Source: Whitmania pigra (Eukaryota > Annelida > Clitellata > Hirudinida > Haemopidae). From it: a stretch of DNA of 64,000 bases. This document shows, piece by piece, positions 41,830-58,959 of this stretch. Within the stretch, counting starts at the first letter, position 1; each line of letters starts with the position of its first letter. The notes below the pieces were generated by a model. It did not search any database, had not been told where the DNA came from, and saw only the letters and a program-made list of their open reading frames with translations. The stretch covers positions 1,067,501 to 1,131,500 of the forward strand of contig JAJTWR010000044.1 of assembly GCA_021613335.1 (NCBI GenBank). The letters run 5' to 3'. The translations under genes were made by a program, and so were the position numbers.

Positions 41830-44800
41830 TTAAAATGATAGTTTTTTTCTTTCTGGACTTCCACTGCGATAATATTCGTCCTCATCGTCATCTTCTCCAC
41901 AAGATTCCTCCCTGATAGCCTTTGAAAAGAAATAGTTACACATTACATAAATACATATATAACATATTTGCAACCACGTAAAAAAAACACATTGACAAAG
42001 CAATTACTTTAACAAATACCACTTACCCTGCCAAGTCTTTTTGTGTGGTATTCATCATCAGATGGAGTAAACACCAGGGCTATTGGACAAATTTTCTCAA
42101 GATCACTGCAAAGTAACAATTTAGCAAACTCATTTAGGTCTCTGCTGGAAAATACATCTGATTTAAGAAGTAATTACTGGCTTTCATAAATTGACAGCTA
42201 AATAAAATGTTGTCTTTTAATTCCTACACCTGAGTTTGCTGCTCGTATAAACACAATTAAATGCAATTTGCATCAAAATTTATATTTGTTCTCTCTGTTG
42301 TTGAATTCATCTAAACAAGACCCAGCATGAATTGGGTGCTTTTTACAAATGAAAGCTCAGAAAATGATCAGTCATAAATTCAACTTAAGTTCAACATTAG
42401 GTTAAAGAAAATTCCTATATAAAAATAAATAATGGATGGACACCCAGATTAAAATGAGAAATTATTTTAATAGAAAATTTGTGAATGTTAACAAAATGTG
42501 CATTCTTTAATATTTTAGTCTCACAAATCATTTCTTATAAATACTATGAAGGGCAATTTAAATCTCAAAAGCTTTGCCTCTTAGTGAAATCTTGACATAA
42601 AAAGCCTAAACGAATAAATCCTCCAAAAAATATTTAAATTGTAACTTCATTTATATAGCGCCATATGCATAACGTCAGAGGCGCTTCTTGTAACCATTTA
42701 TATAGCGCTCCTTCCCAAGGGCGCTGGTGGCAGTGCAGGCTGGGTTTCGAACACGACACATTACGACTGTTGCCATTACCCCCGTATGCAGGCACGTAAC
42801 CCATTCGGCTAACCTGCACGCCCCGTCCATAAATAATTAAATCCATAAATTAAATGAATAAAATCATTTTCTCAATATGGACTTACTTCGGATCATAAAG
42901 AGAAGACAGGGAGCTGGCTCGACTGTGCCAATGCGGAGAACACTCATTTATAGGAGTGTGTTTGGGAGACAGGGAAGGACTGAAATTGGTAATTAATATC
43001 ATCATAAATAAATTCCAGGTCAGAAAAATTAATGTCATCATAAATAAATCAAGAATCATCATGACTTAGTCATCACATCATGACAGAGCATCACCAGTTA
43101 CCTGGCTGAACATTTCTTTCTCATTTCATCATTGGCTGCATTATCAAATGCAGATAGAAGCTCTCTTGAAATCTTACTGGCAGCACCTGCAGGTTATGTA
43201 ATTTGAATGAGATTAACTATAGGTACAATAGTAATTTTATGATCACTTTATCTTAATACTACCTTCAACTGTTTTTGATTGAAATTGTTTATCTGCAGGC
43301 ATCAGTTCTTCCTATATTAACAAAATTAAAATATTCAACTTTAACATCATTATTTAGAGACATTTATTATCAGGGAAATGGTTGATTATACACCTACCTC
43401 ATCATTTTGATGCAGGATCCTCTCTTCCCATATCTAAGAATTTTTAAATAACTTTTAAATTTAAGATATTTAGTGAATTCCCAAAAGAAAATCAGGAAAA
43501 TACAAGTCACTAGAATAACATTGCTTTGGTTATGAAATTGAATGTGTGCTAAAGATTTAGAGTTTGGCAAGACAGGATTCCAATCAGAGATTGAGCTAAC
43601 AAGGAGGATGCAAAAGCACCAATAATGAATAAAGATGTCAACAAACAAGTGCCTCAAACCCGACCTTTTTGATGAACTCGTGCTCCAGTAATTGATTGAC
43701 ATTTGGTCGCAGGTTGTGATCTGGACACATCATCCACCTAATTATGTGCTTTAATTCTTCTGATTTTCCTAATTTTTATGTAAAATATTGCAAGTAAATA
43801 AATGGAAAATAAAAATTGAAATTTAGCAACTTTTGAAATACCTTCAAGAAATTCCTCTGGCAACTGGCCACTCCTGAGTTGATGCCATAGACTCTCACCT
43901 CTTGGAAGGTCGAGGTCACATGCAAGTTCGAGTATTGTGATGCCCAGGCTAAAAAACATGCGACCATACCCACATTATTAATTTAATATTTCTTTAACAT
44001 AATGTTGTAGCTTTAACTTTGGAATGAAACAGCATTATAGCAATTTCTTATTCGAGTTAATAACATAATTCAGATGCGTCTTTTTATTTATTAATCTCAA
44101 ATAATTATGTAAATAACATAATAAATTAAGAATAAAATATAACATGATCACCTAAATATATCGGCTTTTTTCCCGAAGACTCCTTTCAGCAGCTCAGGGG
44201 CAAGATATTTTGGATCCCCTTCCTGAGCGTCGACGACATTCTGCCAACATGACCATACGTTTCCATTTGTTAAATTTTATTATTTACTTACAACACCACT
44301 GATTTCAGACATATTGTTACATATATGAAAGTTTGTACAAAAGTATTCACCTTATTTAAATCAAGAACCAGTCCAAAATCTCCCAGCTTGCAGACATCAC
44401 CTTTCGATATAAAAATGTTTTCTGGCTTGATATCCATATGCACGAGATTGTGATCATGAAGATTTTGTAAAGCCTGCAAAAGAACTAGCATTGTAATTTT
44501 GTTATTTAATATATAGTTATATTAGTTGTACAAAAATCAAAGTATGATTCATTACAACCAGAAGATATTAGAATATTGGATATAGGAATGGAAAACTACC
44601 ATCAAAAGATCAACCAGGCAATTCCAAACAAATTTTTCTTCTATGTTGTGATGCTCATCTGCATAGGCACTCAAGCTGCATTAAAATGTACAAATCAATA
44701 CAATCAGGATAAAGCAACTGTGATGGAAATCAATTTCCTATTATGAAACACATCTGAGGTGTTCAATAAATTATTTCCAAAAACTCAAAAACCTCATTTT

Positions 44801-45896
44801 GCAGAGTTCCGTTTGAATGTACAAGTTGTACTTCTCCTCCCATGCCTTTATGAACTTGACACAATTTCGATGCACTGGAAGCTTTTCGTGTTTGTTGACT
44901 TCTTCCAACTTTTCCAACCTTTTGATTTTAATTAAATATTTCGAGTTTTCGGTCTAAGTCATTTAGTTTATTTTAAAAATTCTACTTAATTTTCATTTAT
45001 ATTATTTACTTGAAAACACAAAAGTTATCGAGATACCTATCAACACTGTTTTTGAACTTTTGCCGAGACTTCTTAATTGCATAAAACTTTCCATCATCTT
45101 TGCTTCTCACTTTGAATACCTGGTATTAATTTTAAAGTTATTGCATAATGTTAACAAATAATTGTGATGCCATGTTCAAATCTAACCTCTCCAAAAGATC
45201 CTGCCCCAAGTTTACAAATTATTTCAAAGCATTGGCTAAAATAAGACTCTTTCTTCAACTCATTATAACATGGAGTATTCATTGATGTTTCGGTTGATTT
45301 AAATGAAACAGGAAGAGCCCGTGAAGTAAGTTTCTTGGAAGATGCTTTGCTTACTGACAGAAGTTTCCTAGCTGATGGTTTTGGAGGTGGGGGTACCCTA
45401 TCTCTTGGAGTCATATTCCTCTCCTTAAGAAATCAAGAAATACAAATTAAGATTAGTAAAAAATGACTAAGATATGGCCACTTTTGAAACACTCTATTGA
45501 CTTGAGAATTGAATTAAAAGTTTGATGATTGTTTGTCAAAGCAATGACAGCAAAAACATTTGACTCTAGTGTTACTTCAAACAAAAGTGTACAATGCATA
45601 TTTTAAAAAACGAGCAATTTCATAAAATAACTCACTATGTAATTCATAATTGCCTCAAAATTCAATAAAATAAATTATGCGCATAAAAAACTAAATGTCA
45701 CGCTTAAAGCTTACCACGTTTATAATAAAATTAAACTTTATAATATTACGTAACTTCTAGCAGAAATTCTTTGTTTCTCCTAACAAAAACAAGATTCAAA
45801 ACCCTCATAACAAATTACCTTTTTTGTAGAAAAAGACTCAGGCTCAAGAAAAAACTGTGGAATCGGACGGCAACCAGCTGGAGGAGATTTGTCCAT
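41830..45896 (-). CDS. PKMYT1: PKMYT1, Myt1-type CDK1-inhibitory kinase
   Basis: Myt1 phosphorylates Thr14/Tyr15 of CDK1 and holds cells before mitosis. The start ATG at 45896 gives [20 protein letters not shown]. Kinase landmarks are: Gly-rich loop GAGSFGEV (exon about 45424-45187); catalytic lysine in [12 protein letters not shown] (about 45120-45037); [15 protein letters not shown] (about 44930-44790); catalytic loop [12 protein letters not shown], with the HMD form close to the HLD usual in Wee1/Myt1, and GDFGL (about 44475-44350); [11 protein letters not shown] (about 44240-44156); [15 protein letters not shown] (about 43949-43845), a Myt1 signature; and a C-lobe end (about 43738-43668). 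Short C-terminal exons follow (43435-43400, 43310-43262, about 43190-43103, 42980-42886, 42106-42029, 41922-41830). The tail has SP sites ([15 protein letters not shown]). No transmembrane segment appears in these exons. Confidence 0.93.
42640..42824 (-). repeat. tRNA-derived SINE, near-complete copy
   Basis: On the minus strand the element starts GGGGCGTGCAGG, has an A-box-like TTAGCCGAATGGGTTA and a B-box-like GTGTTCGAAACCC, and continues through CAGCCTGCACTGCCACCAG. It then carries two copies of GCGCTATATAAATG separated by about 35 bases, and ends GAAGTTACAA before an AT-rich tail. The boxes show descent from a tRNA-type polymerase III promoter. It lies in a PKMYT1 intron. Confidence 0.85.
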
Positions 45897-46779
45897 TATC
45901 TCACTTTCAGATTTCTTTAAAAGGCAGCAACGATTTCCAACAAACGTTTCGAACAACACCGCTAATATGTTAAAAGCAGATCTTTGTTGTTTACATAAAT
46001 CAGAGTTGAGCAGATACGCAGGGAACGATTTAGTTGCTATTTTCTAATGTAATATTTTATTTTGACTAAACAAAGTTTGAGTATAAATAAAAACTAATAT
46101 TTTAACAAATTTTGGAACATCTTTCCAGAATCTGAGCTCGAGTTGATCGTCTTACATAAAAGCAGAACATCTAAAACCACATATAAAGTTATTTCAAAAT
46201 ACATTTAAAACTAGAACTTGTCATACTTCTATTACACAAAGTTAATAAAAATTATCTAATTTATTACCGATTCTGAGTTATCTTGGTTTAGGAGTTATTA
46301 CGTGAACGGTGAAAATTGTTAGTAAAACGCAATCTCCAAGATGATGATAACGACAAACAAAAAACTTCAGTTAATTAAATTTGAATTGATGGAGCTGAAA
46401 ACAGCTGAAACTAGTTCCTTTGAATAAATTTAGAGTTTATTGCATAATTTATGTAAAATAATTTATTTTAAAAATTTATGCTAACCTCTGATTTAAATAT
46501 TAATAGTAATTGATTATATTTCATATATTACAAAATTCTTTGGCATCACCTATTCTCGTTCTATGTTTCTAAAAACAATAACAAGCCCAATCAGGTTTAA
46601 TTAATCGATTATTTTATCTGGGACATAAATAGTTTGGTACAAAAGTGTTAGTTTTAGGAAAGGGATGCAAATTGCTACTAAGGCTGATATTAACATCCTG
46701 ATATTTTATTATTAACATATAGGAAATTCTGTAAATATTGGAACTTCATAATGTTTGTTATACATATTTAGAGTCCATT
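45897..46779. promoter_or_regulatory. Divergent intergenic region PKMYT1 / PAF1
   Basis: About 880 bases between two divergent start codons. It must contain both promoters. I recognise no specific factor site or repeat. Confidence 0.5.
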
Positions 46780-49295
46780 ATGCCTCCAACAGTTCACACT
46801 AATTTACGTCAAGAAAGAGCCAAAGGTGCTTCAGATAAAAGGTTTGAAATTTGCATGCATTTTTTACGGTTTTTTGCAGTCTTGTCATACCTTTAGGTCT
46901 GAATTGGTTTCTCGAGTAAAGTACAACAACAATCTACCTGATATTCCATTTGATGCCAAATCTCTCATTTATCCTTTTGACACAGCAAGGTGAGTTAGCC
47001 CAAATTAGTCATTAAATCTTGGAACTAATCATTAGCAGTTATTTAATTTTATAACAGTTGTTTTAACTTAAAAAAGCCATAAGAACTAGAATTTTTAGAG
47101 CTTAGTTTAATTTGTGATTCACACAACAATGTTTTGACTTACATCTTGTAGTGAAATCATAATAATAGGTGATATAGAAATTATTATAATTGATCTGAGT
47201 TTTTATTACCTAGGTACATCCATTACAAGTCAACTTCATTGGAACGTAATCACAAATTTGACTTGTGGACTGAGCATGATCTTGGCATAACAATTGACCT
47301 CATCAACACGGATTTGCATCAAATAAATCCTAATGGTGATTTGATTTAAGTGAAATTAAAATAGTGAAAAATAATTAGTATTAATATAAGGCAGACTGCT
47401 TAAGTTAGGTGATTTTAACATGATGTCCATCATAATGTAATGCACACTTTATTTTGAACTGAGCCAATATAATGATATTATTAAATGAATTCTTAACTTT
47501 TAATCACTTAATTTTCAGCCAAGCTTGATCCAAAGGATGAATTGTTGCTAGAAGAGGAACTGTCAGCAAACATTGATTCAAAGAGGTGGTTATAGTATTT
47601 ATACAATTTTGCATCTAGATTCTAAGCATGGCTTTTCATTTATTCAAATTCTAGATCCCAAAGTCATCGTAAAAATGTGTCATGGCTTAGAAAGACGGAA
47701 TATATTTCCACTGAGTACAATCGGGCTGTTCCTAGTACTCAAAAGGCAGAAGCCAGGTACCTCTGGAGTTTGAGTGGATTGTCTATGACATTAATGTTGA
47801 TAACTGTTTGCCAATGCTAATGCTAATTTTTAGGGTTGGATTCAATATCAATAAGAAGGTTACAGATGAAATCTTGTACAAGGATAGGGATAGCCAGATA
47901 AAGGCTATTAATGCTACATTTGAGGCAGCATCAAAGCCTGTGAGAATACAATTGATTTTACAATTAGATTCATTCTATGTTTATTGATTTCTTGCCTAAT
48001 TTACCAGCTCTTGAAGCACTACAGCAGACCGAATGTTACTCCTGTTGAAGTGTTCCCAGTATTTCCAGATTTTGAAGTTGGTTTTTATATATTTGTATAC
48101 ATATTTCATAAAAAAATGTACTTAAAATATAATCTTCCCTTATAGATGTGGAAGCATCCATGTGCTCAAGTCATTTTTGATACTGATCCTGCAACAGCTG
48201 GAAAATCAACTGCTGAGCAGATGGAAGAAATCTCACAGGCCATTATTTGGTACCTCAGCATTTATATTGTTTGCATTGCGACTTAATAATGCATGTATTA
48301 CGAATTTCAGTGGAGAGCAGTATGTCACATACTTCCTACCAACTCAGGAGACACTGCGCAAAAGGAAGCGAGATGTGGAGGCTGGAATTGATTATGAGGA
48401 GGATGAGGAGTAAGTGCTGAGCTACATGACCAAAGTGTCACAAAACATGAAACCTAAGAATGAATTTTTGTCTTGTATCTGGCACAGGATAAATGCTAAA
48501 ATTTATACATGCATATTTATCATACTAGTGACCTGTTTATTTTAGGTATGATTACATGTTGGCAAGAGAGTACAATTGGACAGTCAAAAATAGATCTGCC
48601 AATGACTGTGCTGAGAACTACTTCCTGGTCTTTAGAGAAAATGGAGTTTTTTATAATGAATTGGAAACAAGGCAAGATAAGAAATACTTAATCTCAAACA
48701 CTGACATGACACTTGAGAGATTTGAATTGTTCTTATAGGGTGAGATTGAGCAAACGAAGGAAGATTGGTCAAACGGGGCAGCAAGTAACCAGGTCTAGGC
48801 TTGTTTTGAAGCACAGGCCATTCACAGGGGAAGAAGTGGCTCAACAGGTCCATTTGACTTTACTTCTCATTAAGATCTTGTTAATGCAAATTAATTTCTA
48901 GTGTTAAATATAAAGTGATGTGATATTCTAATATTAGAATATTTGTTCATTAGAATGAAAGGGCTTCCATTTTGGAACCATTTGTTGATGATGATGAAGA
49001 AGCAGATCAGTTCCCAAGAGAAGATAATGAAAGAAGTGAGTTGCATCGTGTTATTGCCAGCCAATATGGAGAATCATTAATTATGTTGTTAATATGGATA
49101 TTTGTGGATAATGGCAATTGTATTGCAGACGAAGAGGAAGTGCAAAGCGAACAAGAGCAAGACACCAGCAAAGATGTTGAGCAGGAAAGTGAGAAGGACA
49201 ACCAGAGTTCAAGTGAATCTGGAAGCAGTGATGAGGCTGAAAGTGATGATGATAAAGAAAAGGAAGAAATCTTTGGAGGATCAGATAGTGATTGA
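46780..49295 (+). CDS. PAF1: PAF1, RNA polymerase II-associated factor 1
   Basis: PAF1 is the scaffold of the nuclear PAF1 complex, which couples Pol II elongation to H2B ubiquitination and H3 methylation. The start ATG at 46780 gives [16 protein letters not shown]. Exons: 46780-46842, 46898-46990 ([19 protein letters not shown]), 47215-47332 ([19 protein letters not shown]), 47518-47586, 47654-47756 ([14 protein letters not shown]), 47834-47940, 48007-48078 ([20 protein letters not shown]), 48146-48250, 48310-48410 ([13 protein letters not shown]), 48546-48671 ([11 protein letters not shown]), 48739-48847 (VRLSKRR), 48957-49042 and 49129-49295. The order and motifs match animal PAF1 throughout. 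The C-terminal 60 residues are a Glu/Ser/Asp-rich tail, as in the family. The intron after ELETR has a GC donor. An AATAAA at 49419-49424 is a likely polyadenylation signal. Confidence 0.97.
48672..48738 (+). other. GC-AG intron in PAF1
   Basis: The exon ends ACAAG and is followed by GCAAGA; the acceptor is TTATAG before GGTGAG. Joining gives the conserved [12 protein letters not shown]. No GT donor nearby preserves this frame. The flanking AG|GCAAG is the strong context usual for GC donors. Length is 67 nt. Confidence 0.85.
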
Positions 49296-49424
49296 GATTT
49301 CCAAAGAGCATTGACCTCTGTACATATTCATTTGTTAATTGTTCAATTTAGAAATAGTTTCTGATGTATAAGTACTAAAATTGTAGTGGCTACTGTGAGG
49401 ATTATCAAGCATTCATTAAATAAA

Positions 49425-51196
49425 GGTTTTAATTTATTTGCCTTATCAACAAATTGTTAATTTGAAATACTCCTTAATACCAATTAGGAGTTCGCATTAT
49501 TGATGCACGTATTCGAAAAGATTAATTGGTTGCATATCTTACTTCTTTTGATACTTGTTCATGGCCTGGTAGATGGTCGTAAGCATTGCAAAAACAAGCT
49601 AAATTTTTTGAAATCTTAACATCATATGTTGCAGATCGCAAATTGATCTTGTAGACAATAAAATTATCGTAAACTAAATGAAATAGCTTCTAAATAATAA
49701 GTTATACCTTGGCATTGCATTGTATTTCGCCTAAATTGTCATTGTTGCTTTGTTTTGTCAGTGTTGATGTGGCTATCCATGCACATCCATTTGTGGAATT
49801 AAGGAACAATTATAAGATTGTCCTCCGGACATAACCGTTATGGCAGATGGGTCGCTTGGATGGCACTTTTCGACTTTTATGAAATTCTTTTAAGCCCCTT
49901 TCTTTATGGTCATAAATCAATGTCATTTTGTTTCCCACCAGTTGCTCCTCTGCCCTAAATTTTCTCGCACTAGCGCTGTTTCCGTGGTTGCATTGAGTCT
50001 TGCAACTCGTTCGCTCCACTTTACATCCAGACACAAAGCTTATAACAAGGATTTTCTAATTGACGGACCTTGTCTGATGATCGTTTTGGGAGGACCTTAC
50101 GTCGAACCAGTGGCGCTTGCGCTACACCAATTTTAGATGTACTCAAAAGTTTTGAGTGCGCTAATGATGGACGTCATTTATTTTGTTATTTCGATGTTTA
50201 CAAGGATGACTTCTAGCGTAAGCAAGTAGCACAAAAACAGATGTTTTTGAAAACTAGTTGGTATTTATCCAAGCAAAGGCAACTTTCCCTTCCAGCTAAA
50301 ATATTGGAAGCTAGTCTTAAGGTGGGGATTCATCTACTTACAGCAATGATCACACGCAAACTTGCGAAGCTGTATTGTGCTATTTCCATCTAGAAATTTA
50401 ACATCGACTGATTTTGATGCTAAGCGTTAAAATATGAAGACATATCATGAGTTATTTTATTTGTTTAAAGTAGTTTTCCAGACGCATTTGGCGAAAATCC
50501 ATCATCGCCTGTCTGCATATTATCTTTATTGATTAAAGCGTCCAGTTTCTGAGAATAGCCATCACCAAAGCATGGCAGTTGTCGAGCCGCGATTATTAGA
50601 AAAGCAAGATACATTTCAATGAGGTAATCACAGATAACTAGTTATAACATCGGGCAATGGGGAACGTGATGTCAAGTGTCTGGCTCAACATAAAGTGTGT
50701 GCAGACTACGTTTAAGCCACCTTCACTTGTATTATAAAAATTAATTAATTCATCGAATAACCCGCCAAAGACCTTAGTTTTCGTCGACATCATGTGAAAT
50801 ACTAATGTAAATCATTAAAAGCATTAAGTTGAGCTTAGCTTCTACAAGTCTTTAATGAACGTACGATTAAATTCAAAAGCTTATAATTAATTTTTTACAG
50901 ACCCATTAGCCCAATAATAAGATATACATTTAGCTGAAAGCGTTCCAGATTGCCTTGGGAAACAAAGGCTCCAGGCCAGGCGTTGATTGCTGGCTAAAAT
51001 AGAAATATTTCAAGGAAAGTTGACAATGGCCTCTAGTAGGAAGTAATAAATCAGTCGTTTGTAGGGGGAAGCGAATGAATGAGTCACGCGTGCTCATCAC
51101 ACGCGCTCTCCAGTTCCTATGTGTTTATGATTGCATCGATGCTGCAGTCGAGTAGCTGAGCTCGTAGCACCGCGGTATTCGGACGTGTCGTTAAAG
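49425..51196. other. Intergenic region PAF1 to CRMP, with CRMP promoter
   Basis: About 1.8 kb with no exon I can support. The last 150 bases before the CRMP start are less AT-rich (ACGCGCTCTCC, GCACCGCGGTATTC) and probably hold its promoter and 5' untranslated region. A 76-codon open frame at 49906-50136 matches nothing I know and lacks coding signs. Confidence 0.45.
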
Positions 51197-55912
<4,716 letters not shown>

Positions 55913-56618
55913 TAATTTTTGCCATCGTACCTCACCATGCCTGGATAAACCTGCCATCCAGCTAGACACTTTTTATAATCATGGACTTGTAGCATCTTAG
56001 GATTTCTTTTGTTCTGTGAATCTGTCTTGGAATTAATTTTGCTCAACATTCAGATAGATTTGTTACTTTTGTGACTATCCTAACGTTTGTGCCAATCCAG
56101 TAATACTGGGGCTATCTATTTTGTCTATGAATATTTCTGGGGATATTCAAGTTGAAGAAAATTTTTGCATGTCATGCTTAAAGTATTGTTTTGCTAGAAA
56201 ATGTTATTTTAGTGAACTATAATCGAACTGAGCAGCAACAGAAAGTCTTATGAGCACATTCAGGAATCAAATTCTTGGTGGAGACACACCAAAATGAAAG
56301 CCTCAAACTTGCTTATGCAGTGATGTGTAATGGTACACTCAAAATCAGGCTAAATGTCTACCAGCCTGCATATATATAAAAGCAAATGTTTAGAGCTGCG
56401 ATTGCCCTTTAAGGACATCGATGGCACATTGAAGCAGAATGGTACTATTTTCTTCAACGAGCTTTAACAGAAAATAGAAATACTAAGCGTGCCAAACAAG
56501 CGATGTGTGCTTCAAAACTTATATTTGTCTTGTGGCTGTAGCCTCAGTTCAAATAAAACACAAAAAAGTAAAGCTCTTGATTTTGACAATGCACTCAAAA
56601 CACGTTTTTGGAAGCTGT
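55913..56618. other. Convergent 3' region CRMP / RRP15
   Basis: About 700 bases between two convergent stop codons, presumably both 3' untranslated regions. An AATAAA lies near 56549 on the plus strand. I see no gene or repeat in it. Confidence 0.5.
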
Positions 56619-57714
56619 TTATTCCATTTCGTCATCATCGTTGTCACCGTCATCATCATCATCATCCTTATCCCAGTCTTTGGCAGTAGTATTTGACATG
56701 AAGTCATCTCTTAAGGCATTCCATGTGGCATCATCCTCTTGTTCCTAAAAATTGAGAATTTTAAATGATTAATTTATCTAACATATTCAAAAAACATTCA
56801 AATAGGTTGAGTTTTAGATACTTACAGTTGCTTCATTGTTTAGTTTGTTGATAAAAGACTTTTTGGTTTCTGTTATAAGAACTTTTGACTTTTTATCTTT
56901 TTTGCTTTCTGCCACAACTTTCTGTTGCTGTTTGACTGCATTGAACAAGGCAACAACACCCCTAAAATTTTAAATACATGTCAGCTCTGCATTGGCTTTT
57001 CAAAGTGAGGCATCAAAATCACCTTGTGGCTATCCTTTGTAACTTTCGCTCCTTTTCTCTATCCAGAATATCAGGCTTCACTCTGCACATCTCCTCCCAG
57101 TCTAACTTTGCTTTTTGCTGGGGATATTACAAGAGTTTAATTGTTGTTTTAATAACTATAGCAGTATGGAAATAATCATCTACCAATGTTGTTTTACTTA
57201 ATGAGAACTAACTTTTTCTATGTGTGATGGCTCCTTCTGCTCTGTTACTTCTTTGATGACACTCGATTTAGCAAGTATAGTTTTGGATTCATCAACTTCT
57301 TGCTTCAATATTTTATTCAGTACATTTCCAAAGCTTCCTGGTGTCTTTACTACTTTTTTCTTCTCATTTGTTTTTGGTGAATTGGACTTTGTTTTTAATG
57401 AATTTGACTTTGAAATTGTCTTCTTTGAACTCACTGCACAAGAATTCAATTTTAAAATATCCACAGCAGTGTACTCAATATTCACAAAAAGCCATCTATA
57501 AACTTTACATTTATGCAAATGTTAACTTAAGTTGTAATCCTACAAGCTTAGCGATAAGGCAATTATATATGAATGTGGCTCTCTGTGAATGTCTTGATTA
57601 ATATTACATTAGAAATTCGGTATGTATCCAAAGAAGAGCCGTTTCAGTAAATAATATTTTGTAAATAAAGTAGTAACTTAAGTAATATTGATTACCTTTA
57701 GGTTTCATCATCAT
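56619..57714 (-). CDS. RRP15: RRP15-like ribosomal RNA processing protein
   Basis: RRP15 is a nucleolar factor needed for 60S subunit maturation and ITS processing. Five exons: 57714-57696 (MMMKPK), about 57433-57206, about 57120-57022, about 56961-56825 and 56746-56619. The N-terminal half is Lys/Ser-rich. The conserved core is KLDWEEMCRVKPDILDREKE and LQRIATRGVVALFNAVKQQQ, followed by KKSFINKLNN and WNALRDDFM...KDWD. The C-terminus is an Asp-rich run ending DDDEME. The core motifs match the RRP15 family well; length (about 220 residues) is close to the family norm. Three consecutive ATG codons open the frame, and the first was chosen. Confidence 0.9.
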
Positions 57715-58474
57715 GTTTAATTCAATTCTACTAAATCCTATCCCAAATTACGCTCGTTGCCACGATAATAGGATCAAAACATAATTGGTAAATTATAAGT
57801 TTTATTTAAGATTGTAATATTTATTTTAATGTATTGTTGTTTTAATTTTTAAAATAATAAAATATAAAAAATAAAATATGCATATTAAATAATTTGGACG
57901 TTTTTAAAGCAAATGAACGAGAAACGCATTTATAATAACTTCATCGCTTTGACAAGCCGAATTTGTCTTGACAATGATTTGAATGTAATAAATCAGAAAA
58001 CTGATGTTAGGAAACAACTAATTATGAACAAATTCGATAGAATTCATTAAAATACGACTATTGAAATTTGGATGTTGATTAAAAATGTAGGAGTGGTTTA
58101 TCACACAGACATTAGAGACTAAACCACTATAAATTAATGTTATGTTATGTTAAAGTAATGATGTTATATAAATATAATGAATATTTGAATAAATGCTTAT
58201 CGACAGAAATGTGCGAGACCAGATATCAGTGCATGAGACTTTGCAGCAGTGGCTGCTTTGGTTTTATTTGTTTGAAAAAATTCACAGTAATTGATAGAGG
58301 AGCATTAGAAACGAAGTCCTACATCTTTGAATGAGATAAAAATAGATGGGACAAACGGCACTGTATTGATTTTGGAATGGAAGCCAAATTGCATTGAACA
58401 CTTTGCTGCGAGAGCAAAAGTAGCCATCCTAAACATATTTCGCGTATTTTCTGTGATGTTTAATTGCCATTAAT
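57715..58474. other. Intergenic DNA upstream of RRP15, with a hairpin repeat
   Basis: AT-rich, and must hold the RRP15 promoter. A hairpin repeat copy is at 58085-58155. The 65-codon open frame at 58137-58334 overlaps the repeat and looks spurious. Confidence 0.45.
58085..58155 (+). repeat. Hairpin repeat with TTATGTTATGTT tail, copy 3
   Basis: AGTGGTTTATCACACAGACA and GACTAAACCACTATAAATTA can pair through AGTGGTTT / AAACCACT, and are followed by ATGTTATGTTATG. It matches the copies at 19205 and 60140. Confidence 0.8.
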
Positions 58475-58558
58475 ATGACGGGAGTTTTCAGTTGTGATCC
58501 CGTTTTCGGTTGTTTCAAGAAAGCTTTGCCTTTCTTAAAAAGCGATTCTTCCGTTCAA
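58475..58558 (+). CDS. Possible first coding exon, unrecognised gene
   Basis: An ATG at 58475 opens 28 codons, MTGVFSCDPVFGCFKKALPF then LKSDSSVQ, ending at a GTAGGT donor-like site. The GC content and the Cys/Phe/Lys mix look more protein-like than the surroundings. I do not recognise the protein and find no following exon with confidence. A candidate internal exon is at 63909-63951. Low confidence. Confidence 0.3.
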
Positions 58559-58959
58559 GTAGGTCTACTTATTAACGAAATGTTATTTTAATATATTTCT
58601 TAAGTTACCCTTTGAATGTATGAATTGAAACACGATAGACAATTCCACATTTTGTTCATATTTATAATTATTTGTCTTCTGAGTCGTCAGAGACCAACAC
58701 AATTCTATATTTGCACTAAGCGTGCACTAAATAGAAATCCAATGTTGCTTCCTAAGAAAAATATTGAAAGTTTTAACTGTGGGCGAGTACCTTAAATGCA
58801 AAGATAACTTGAAATAATGATGAATAAGAATAATTTTTAAGTTTCTTGATATGCCTTAATTAGGAATGACTGTTAAAATGTTGTACGAAAATATAATACA
58901 AAATTACCATTTAATGTTGTCATTAAGTAACAAATATCCAACGGACAACCCCAGATCTT

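Noticed and set aside
42640..42846. SINE as a functional tRNA gene
   Set aside because: A and B boxes are present but no cloverleaf with a proper anticodon and acceptor stem can be drawn; it is multi-copy with a non-tRNA tail.
49906..50136. 76-codon open frame between PAF1 and CRMP
   Set aside because: No recognisable motif, no splice signals, and an overlapping frame on the other strand; likely chance.
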